Positions 56,601-64,000 of a stretch of 64,000 nt of DNA are shown piece after piece. The notes under the pieces are model-generated. The model worked only from the letters and a program-made list of their open reading frames with translations, was not told where the DNA came from and ran no database searches. Position numbers and translations under genes: made by a program. The stretch comes from Acanthochromis polyacanthus. Its lineage: Eukaryota; Chordata; Actinopteri; Pomacentridae. The DNA lies in assembly GCF_021347895.1 (NCBI RefSeq), contig NC_067130.1, forward strand, positions 26,309,817 through 26,373,816, written 5' to 3'. Positions within the stretch are counted from its first letter, which is position 1, and each line of letters begins with the position of its first letter.

Positions 56601-57562
56601 ACTCCCTGCAGGTTCCTTACTTTAATGGGTGAAAATAATGGATAATGAATCTCAGGGAAATTCAGTGTACCTTTATGGTGAGCAGAAGTCACGCATCTGG
56701 TTGCAGCAATTTTCTCTATTCTTTGGACAATTTGCAATTTTATCTTCATTAAATCTGGTACATCCTGTTATATATTCTTCAGGGCTTGAAGCTCTCTAGT
56801 ACTGTGCCAGAAATCATTTGGCTGGAGCCATTTCAGAAAATATATGAATGTTTACAGTAATTTTTACTGTCACATAGCAAGAACATAGCTGTATATTTGT
56901 ATGCATATAGTGAAAAGAACTCAATATTTTGCTTTTTTTTTTTTTTTTACATAAACCTGCTTTGTTAATAAATCTTTTTTTAGCAAAGTTTTTGCTCAAT
57001 AATGCCCATGATCATGCTACTCTGAATAAGCACTTCAATGAATCAGGCTTTTTAGTATGTTTTTATATACTTATGGTGATCTATTGTGAACCAATTCGGC
57101 AGTTGTTTGATGACTACTAAGCCACATACTCATTTCAGAGACCAGCGGAGCAGGAAGCATTGGAAAGATGTAAAGAAAGGAGTATTGGCTATTAGGTTTG
57201 CTTGAGATGAGCCTGTGCAGAATCAATCACCTGGGATCATCACACAATGCATATTCTTGTCCGACTTGATCCCAACTTGCTCTGAGGTCATTCCAATACT
57301 GGCAATGGTAATCTCTTGAGGTCAAGGTGGCACTCACTTGATCTAACAACTGATAGGTTTGGGCATCAGTTGGACAACATTACATGTGATAGGAACCTTT
57401 CATTCATTTCGAGATATTTTGACTTTATTTATCCGATTTAGCAGATTTAGTCTGTTAACAGAATGTTGTGTGGGACAAAAGGCCAGAATATGTTCATATT
57501 GTGGATCAAAAACTGTATTCCATATGTCAACATTGTACTGGTTTAATTATTGGAGTACTTAG
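53662..57562. other. Non-coding sequence, no gene recognised
   Basis: AT-rich with several A/T homopolymers (for example 55897-55914). A GC-richer patch at 54600-54830 has a retroelement-like look, but I could not match it to anything. Nothing supports a gene. Confidence 0.4.
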
Positions 57563-57571
57563 CATCACAAA

Positions 57572-58144
57572 TAGCCTAGCCACGCTAGACAACCCACGGC
57601 AGCGAATTTAATTCTCTGCCAGGGTGGGTCTAGTTACCCTCTATAAGGCTCGAGGTTGGATGCTCCTAAAACTGGCCGGACCAATCACCATGAAGTGTAG
57701 AGTCAGAAGGCGGGCGTAACTAAGTGACGACAGAGGTGCGATGATTCTGACAGAAACAACCGGCGCACAATAAACAGTTATCTTTCGACTTGGCTTTGGG
57801 CACAGCCCTTAAAGATTTGAAGCTAAGATTCAACTTGAAAGATAAACAAAGGACGGCACTGAAGTGTTTCATTGAGAAGAAAGACGTATTTGGACTTATG
57901 CCGACGGGATATGGCAAATCCTTAATATACCAGTTGGCTCCGCTGGTTGGGAAGCTAATGGGACTTATCCACAATCCGCCGGCGCTCTAGGAACTATGTC
58001 AGCCTATTCGTTGCACTGATTGGTTGTATACCTACCCAATTGCTGCAGAGTGATTTGAAAGACAACCTTTTAGCCCGCCTCCCTCCCTGTCGAGTGTGCC
58101 TAGACCCTTGTGTCTTAAGAGCTGGGTCTAGCGCAGCTAGGCTA
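57572..58144 (+). mobile_element. 573-bp TIR element carrying a RecQ-helicase fragment
   Basis: The ends TAGCCTAGCCACGCTAGAC and the complement of TAGCCTAGCTGCGCTAGAC match at 17 of 19 positions. The flanks CATCACAAA (57563-57571) and CATTACAAA (58145-58153) form a probable 9-bp target duplication with one change. A second 'gggtctag' motif lies further in at the left. No transposase is present. The cargo is a fragment related to RecQ helicases. A 9-bp duplication would suit a MULE- or Merlin-type element. Confidence 0.75.
57790..57990 (+). pseudogene. RecQ-like DNA helicase N-terminal fragment
   Basis: The frame reads LKDKQRTALKCFIEKKDV, the RecQ motif 0 region with its Gln, then FGLMPTGYGKSLIYQL (~57889-57936), helicase motif I (Walker A, GYGKS) with the trailing SLIYQL typical of RecQ. 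RecQ enzymes unwind DNA 3' to 5' using ATP. Only about 60 residues are present and the frame ends at TAG (57988), so no helicase is made. There is no intron in the fragment. It sits in the middle of the TIR element and is best read as captured host sequence. Confidence 0.75.
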
Positions 58145-58153
58145 CATTACAAA

Positions 58154-59049
58154 AGCTTCTGGTGAGGATTCTTCGATTAACATCTTTCTGCTATCAGTCA
58201 AGAACATTATGGTTTTGTACTTTTTTCTACTGCATTTGAATGTTTAGCTGTTTGTATTTTCAGTGTAATTGTGTGTTTTGACAGAGTCAGGTCTCCTCAA
58301 CTGATTTATACACAGCAGCAAACTGACACTATGCTAATTTGCACGAGTGTTTATGTAAAATGAAGGTTGAAACATGAACAGAGATTACAGATCACCTGTT
58401 CTGAGTTTTAATGGGCTACCCTGTCAAACTGCAATATGGGTCTGATGCTATTTTATTCAAATGTAATCAGATCTAAGAAGATGTAAGCATTCATTGTAAC
58501 TTCCTGTATAGCCTGAAGGCTGCTGGAAATCGTCTGACTTTGCTGCAGCTTTATGGTTCTGTCCCCTGCTGCTGCTACTGCCTGCTCTCATTCGCTTTCC
58601 AGGTGAGGCGCAAATTCATCTCAAACTAGCCTGATCCTTATTCCTTTCAAACTTGGACACAATTGCAAGGCTACAGCTTCCGACTTAGAAGACAATGCAT
58701 TTGTCCATCATATGAACTTCCTATGATAACATGAGAATTTAGAAATGATTAAATTTGGTGTTCTTGCCATTGTGAAATGGTTTTGCAATATCTGCTACAA
58801 CTACCATTTTTCTGGTTTGTATAAGATGCATGCTGGTGGTATAACACAACAAAATAGCTCTAAAATATTCTCTTCATTTGCATTTGTTTCTGTGTGGGTT
58901 GCAGGGTGCAACTTCAGTGCGTTGGGGTTGTTTCAGTGCATCAGTTGATGGTGGTGGTGGTATAGGAACCCAAAGTTTTGCGAATATTATAATTTAAATT
59001 TGTTTCAATCTCGTGTATAAGGTGAGATTTCCATGTATTGGGCTGTTTT
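58154..59049. other. Non-coding sequence, nothing recognised
   Basis: AT-rich. The last part may include the eroded end of the mariner remnant that follows. Confidence 0.4.
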
Positions 59050-59395
59050 CATGCACCTCCTGAATGCTCGATTAGATTGGGATCAGGGGATTTTTAAGGC
59101 TGGGTCAACACCTTGTGCTCTCTCATCTTCCTTAAGCCTTTCCAGAGCATTTTTTTTCAGTGTGGCAGGGGTCATCATCCTGGTAGGGGAGGCCCTTCCT
59201 GTCAGGCATTGTAATAGCCATGGATAGGAGGTGTACTTGATCTGCAACAACATTTATGTGAGAAGTCCGTGTCAAAGTCACATCCACATGACCGTCAGAA
59301 CCCAAAGTTTCCTAGCACAACATTGCATTGTAATCACATGTCCAGTGTTATTCACTTCACTACTCAGTGGTTTAATGTTGTGGCTGATAAATACT
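59050..59395 (-). pseudogene. Tc1/mariner-like transposase remnant (minus strand)
   Basis: The sequence belongs to the same family as 28158-28508. On the plus strand, 'attagattgggatcagggga' (59070) is the complement of the SPDLNPI region, and 'agtgtggcaggggtcatcatcctg' (59158) corresponds to the QQDNAPC region. It ends near 59395 at 'tggtttaatgttgtggctgat', an eroded terminal repeat. Frameshifts and stops throughout. Confidence 0.6.
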
Positions 59396-60948
59396 TGCCT
59401 GGTTTATTTTATAAATTTGCTTCATTTTCCAAAGCTCTGAAGTAATGACTTGGTAGAGACAACTGTGAATGTATTATTCCACCTCCAGGCCTGCAAAACA
59501 TTAGTAGAAACAAATGAAATAATGGAAAAAAAATTACTACAGCTATGGAAGTAATGGTATTACAGTGCGTAATGGTATTTTTAGATGTTTAGAAAATAAA
59601 TAATCCACTTTTGCAAATCTTGCTTTGCTGATTTTCTAAAGAACTGAATGTGTGGTCCTGTCAAATTCTGAACAACAGAACCTCTACATCTGACTTTTGA
59701 TAACTTTATTCCATTTGGTATTTCTCAAGCTGGAAGCACTTACCCGAGGTGAAAATACAAGTCATTGTGAATGATAATGTTTGCAGGTTTAATCTATGAA
59801 GTCCAGCCACATAAGCTAGAAGGAACAGCTGTGCCTGTTACTCTATTAATTCCAGAGATTGCTTGTGCAAACGGTGTGAAGAAATATGTTGAAAAGGCTA
59901 TTACAGTAGTGTTTTCCAAACTTATCAAAATGACAGGAAATGATTGAATATTAGCCCATTCAAGTGAGTCTTTTTGTTCAGCCATGTGCACTGGTGTACA
60001 GCTTTGTCTGACTTATTAGCTTTTTAATACTGTGCATAAATCCATTTACTTAGTGTCAGTGCATGTGTGTGTGTGTGCGTGTGTGTGTGTGGATGGGGAC
60101 AATGCCAGACCTCCACGTCTCCACGTCTGCAAGGCTCACAAAGTTTGAGATGGTTTAGCATAAAAAAAGTTACAGAATGTTAAAAAAACACACCTGAGTC
60201 AGCTATGGGGGGGGTTAATCCAGGCCAGTATCCAGGGAATCTCATTCATATTGGATGATCTTGCAGGTCACATTATGTCCAGTCCCAACACTGAATGCCA
60301 ATGCAGGACGTAGCTTGCCCTTTATGTAAAGAAGTGGACAGTAAATGTGTGAAGGTGGGGGGTAAGTGTTTTGGGAGAGACTGGAGTCCAAATACAGACC
60401 TGCATATCTTACCCCAGCCATGCTTAGTCAGCCAATTCTGATCATTTCGCTGTAGGGAAAACCATGGCCTGGCTTCTTTGTATTTATTTAAACCAATCAT
60501 GGTCATCTTGGACTGAGCTAAGCAAGGGATGCAGCATTGGTGTTCCTTTAAAATAGTGATGGGTGGTATCGTTTGGACTGTTTCGGTGAAGCTTTTGCAC
60601 ACAGAGAAATGAGTGCTTTCATTAGTATGGATAGTCCCCCAACCAAGAACAAAAATAGCAGGGCTATCTTATTGTAAAATCCAAATCCTCAGCTAAACTT
60701 GAAATTTTCAGTGTTGTAAGTTGGTAGCCCAGAGGTTGCTGTACCTTATTGTGAAGAGAATTTTGAAAATGGTAATACCTGACGATTGGAAGATGTTACC
60801 TGATGGTGTGAAATCAAATGTCAAGGGATAACCAAAGATGTTAAAAAGCATCCTAATGGCACATGCCCACAGGGGTCCACTTTCCAGTGTTGGATACTTG
60901 GGTATATGACTAAGCAGTGTCATGGTGATAGACTGATTTCCAATTGAC
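59396..60948. other. Non-coding sequence with a (GT)n run
   Basis: A (GT)n-rich stretch lies at about 60064-60091. No gene, SINE or transposon ends were recognised. Confidence 0.45.
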
Positions 60949-61478
60949 TTTACAACGCCGGAAGGATGGGTCGGTGCAGGATTGGTTGGGGCTACCAGGA
61001 AGGCCACGATATAAAGGCAGGACGGTGACATCTTCTGCGGGTCAGAGGGTCAGAGGGCGTGGCATCCATCCTACCCTGCTTCCAGCTAACACACATAAGC
61101 ACAACTTGTTTGGAAGTACTCTGTGATTTGAAGATGTAGTATTATAAGAGTGAGCTGCCACTTTTCTGCTAAACTGTTTTCTCCGGTTTTGTAAAGATAG
61201 GGAGGCGAGGCTATGTTTTTCTTTAACCAATTTTTGTGTCATTAGGCACAGTTTTTCTAAAGAGATCAGTGGGGTTTTGTTTGTTATTTTGGTTTGGCTC
61301 ACTCGAAATTTTAACTGCACATTACTATTGTTTTTTTTCAAAACCACTTCCTTTGTTTACACCTTTTTGTTGCAAATAAACACCTACATTTTTTGAGAAA
61401 ATATGTGTTGGGGCTGCTTGGGACCAGTGGAAGGATGGCCTTCATGTTAGGTTCAGTAATCCCTAGGCTGGGCGTTAC
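60949..61478 (+). mobile_element. LTR-like unit, probable solo LTR
   Basis: A block with a TATA-like element (GATATAAAGG, ~61009), an AATAAA (61375) and a GC-rich 3' part ending 'ccctaggctgggcgttaca'. It starts 'ttacaacgccgg'. The partial inverse relation between the start (ACAACGCC) and end (GGGCGTTACA) suggests LTR termini. No coding sequence is attached and no target duplication is obvious. Confidence 0.45.
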
Positions 61479-63220
61479 ACTCCGACAGCTGCACAAACCC
61501 TGACCGCACCTGCGTAGATGAACAATTCACTCGTATGTTGTTTCTGTTCTTGGACTTCAAACCGGACCAATATGACAGCTTATGTTTGGAAAACAGTTTA
61601 CCAAAATGTGTTTCTGAAAACTCTGGCAATGAGCAGCAAGTCATGCAGTTGCTGAATATGTCTTTATTTGAGAAAGTTTAAAAGTTTTTTTGCTTTTTAA
61701 GTTTCCAGAGGACATCCCTGATTTGCATGAACTAGCCTAGACCTTGGTTTAATCAGATAAGAAGTGGTCAACGTGATTCCCCTTGATTCCTTTAAACCAA
61801 ATTATTGTGCTGCTACCAGAATGCCTTGCATGCCAGGGGGCATAGACAACGAATGAGGAGCTTGGAAATGAAGGATCCTGGGAATAGGTACCAAAATAAG
61901 AGAGATATACATTAAACCGAACCTCATTTCCGCCGTCCGATAGACGCTCAGTATCAGAAATCTGAACTTTATGGTTGAACTCGAGAACATTTGATTTAGA
62001 TTCTCTCTGCACTTTCTATACAAGGTACGATAAAAGATTAATATTTATCAAGGTATATTTATACTGTGCCTATAATTTACAAAAGGGTATTGCTGATTTT
62101 GCCTCCACATTTTTCAAGCTACGTTGCCAGAAAAACATTAAATTCAGACTCCAGAACTGAGGTTGATGGAGAAATAAAACTCTTGAGAACAAACTAACCC
62201 TAACCCCAGTGAAAATATTAAAAAATAATAAATCAGCTTTACATCCAAAAAACAAAAACAAAAAAACTCCCTTTCAATTTATGCATCCCTTTAAAAAAAA
62301 GGTTTGTGATAAAACTCAAACTGAACAACAGTCAGGTATGATTTTAAACCAAAATGTTTCCTACATTTATGAACTAAATCCAGTTGAGGAAGTAGTATTT
62401 GCACTGAATCCAACTTCATCAGAATACATACAGCATCACTTCATGAACTGCAGAGAAGATCTTGTTTCTGTATTGTTTTTTAATTCTTGGAGAGAGACTT
62501 TAATTTATTGACAAGGTCTAGACAATAATTTTCCAGCTTGCTGCTGAGCCATTAAACCCATGACAGCCTGAAATGGGGAACTAATAAGGGAATTAATAAG
62601 ATGTGATGTGGCTGTTTTTAGGTTGTTCAATCCTGAACAATCTGTTTAAGCAGACCAAAAATCACTGTGTCATAAGTCACCTCCTGCTGTTTACTTATTC
62701 AAGATTCTTTCACATTAACAGCAGCTTTGAGATATTCCCTGACTCACTGATTTTAGAGTACGAAGCCTCTGCGGAAACTAGGACTTGAAACTGGGCCAAC
62801 TCTCTGAGCCTCTTAACTCTCTGTCCTTGAGGTTGAGTTAAAAGGAAAAAAAAAAATCACTAAATTAGTTGTTTAAGGTTCATCAGGATGACTCAGTCTG
62901 AACTGTCAGTTAAGCAGATTTTAATATTGTTTTTTAAATTATCTGATTTCAATCCATTCATTAGAGCATACATGGAGATGTGCTTGTTCTAATGGATCTG
63001 CTAATGATTCAAATTAGTAATTAGAATTCCGGAAAAGCCCAATAATTCAAAGAAAGCTGCAGATAAAATATTCTCTGCTATAAAACTGAACGTTAACATC
63101 ATTCTGAACCACATAAATGAAAAAAAAAAAAAAAAAAACCTTAGTGGATTCACTGGAGTCTGCTGCTGGACCAATATGGTGAGTAAGGCGTTACGTTCCA
63201 ACTAAAAATAGCCAAAAGTT
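61479..63220. other. Non-coding sequence, nothing recognised
   Basis: AT-rich. Short open frames lack any domain. Confidence 0.45.
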
Positions 63221-63575
63221 TCTTTGGGTGTTTGGATCTTGCCCCCAGGGACGGGGTGAAAAGCTCAGACATCCAGAGGGACCTCCAAACCAGAACCCTG
63301 GCTCCACTGAGTTGAGAAGAGACAGATGAGATGGTATATGATGCCTCCTGGATGCACTCCTATAGAGGTATTTCAGGCATGTACAACTGGGAGAAAGCCC
63401 CAGGGCAGAGCCAGAACAGAAGCTGGAGGGGATTATACATTCTGTCTGGCCTGTGCACGCCTTGGGATTTACCAGGAGGAGCTGGAGTACAAGGCTGGTG
63501 AGAAGGACATCTGTTTAGCCAGCTGCCATTATGACCTGGACCTAGATAAGCACCAAAAAATTAGGTAAAAACCCA
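63221..63575 (+). pseudogene. LINE 3' fragment (RTE-like reverse transcriptase C-terminus)
   Basis: Reads MRWYMMPPG, EVFQACTTGRKPQGRARTE, then LARLGIYQEELEYKAGEKDI. These correspond to the '(R)W.GHV.RMP..R.P..VF....G+R..GRPR..W' C-terminal region of fish RTE-type LINEs and the following 'GI..EELEE.AGER' segment. It ends in 'gacctggacctagataagcacc', the eroded 'gaccggataagcgg' type tail. 5' truncated, with at least one frame change. Confidence 0.6.
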
Positions 63576-64000
63576 AAGGAAAGTCACATTTACTTGTAAC
63601 AGTACTTCTGTAAGTCATATCAAGTTGTATTTCTGAGTTTTAATTGAACACAACTGACCTGTGCTTTGATGTCATACTACTAGATCATGTGACCGATGTT
63701 TTTGTGCTGCTGTCACCTTGAATTTACGTGGATCACACTTCCAGCTGGTGTGATGTCGCAAAAACAACATGACACTCATGATCAGGGACTTAATTGCTAA
63801 TGTCAAGTTCATGGCGTTAAACTCTTACCAGTGACTACAAGGAATGACATAATGGATTACTCTGCAGGGATGATATTCAGACTGTCCGTGAGTCTTTGTG
63901 TGTTGGTGTGCATGTTGTAGGATGATTGTATAAACACCTGTGCAAAACCTGCATCAGAATTAGCCCCTTGGTGATTAAAAAGATCATTATTCTCTTAAAG
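63576..64000. other. Non-coding sequence, nothing recognised
   Basis: No structure seen up to the window edge. Confidence 0.5.

Overview
The window is AT-rich, intron-scale vertebrate DNA. The mix of elements points to a teleost fish: Tc1-like elements with TA flanks, hAT, PIF/Harbinger and CACTA-type DNA transposons, tRNA-derived SINEs, L2/Rex1-like and RTE-like LINE tails, and a class I-like endogenous retrovirus. I found no convincing single-copy host gene. Nearly everything codable belongs to mobile elements set in ordinary intergenic or intronic sequence.

Layout. At 0-9 kb: a decayed hAT transposase (2.3-3.5 kb), a truncated Tc1 copy (5.6-6.2 kb), a SINE and two copies of a dispersed repeat. 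At 9.5-15.2 kb: a 3'-truncated endogenous retrovirus with a tRNA-Tyr-type primer site, repeat-bearing leader, intact gag, a UGA separating gag from an in-frame protease, a frame change at a 7-A run, and pol broken by one stop and cut off at the start of integrase. At 16-18.5 kb: a SINE and an LTR remnant. At 21.2-24.0 kb: a long composite repeat with ~322-bp tandem units, carrying several co-oriented matches to the CTCF core motif. At 24.1-24.5 kb: a SINE whose tail contains a 36-bp block also present 4.7 kb upstream. At 27.4-29.1 kb: a 750-bp MITE-like element and Tc1/mariner remnants.

The main feature is at 29,168-36,153: a ~7.0-kb DNA transposon flanked by TA, with ends CACAG...CTGTG and terminal zones rich in AACACT/AGTGTT. 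It carries two genes on the minus strand. One is an uninterrupted 810-aa zinc-finger protein with the layout of CACTA/EnSpm (Transposase_21-like) transposases. The other has nine coding exons; every junction is GT-AG and phase-consistent, giving an open 552-codon reading frame whose product resembles the fish 'SAMD3-like' family. A non-coding first exon and putative promoter lie near the right end. This looks like a complete, possibly recently active two-gene element.

At 36-64 kb: an intact 1,630-bp Tc1-like element with a full DD34E transposase (40.4-42.0 kb), a second Tc1 remnant 30 bp further on, a solo-LTR candidate (43.0-43.6 kb), a PIF/Harbinger element with a SINE nested inside (44.4-45.7 kb), further Tc1 remnants (one split by a LINE at 50.1-51.0 kb), a perfect 46-bp palindrome (48.5 kb), a 573-bp TIR element that has captured a RecQ-helicase fragment (57.6-58.1 kb), a mariner remnant, an LTR-like unit and a LINE tail. 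Nested insertions with target-site duplications give local relative ages.
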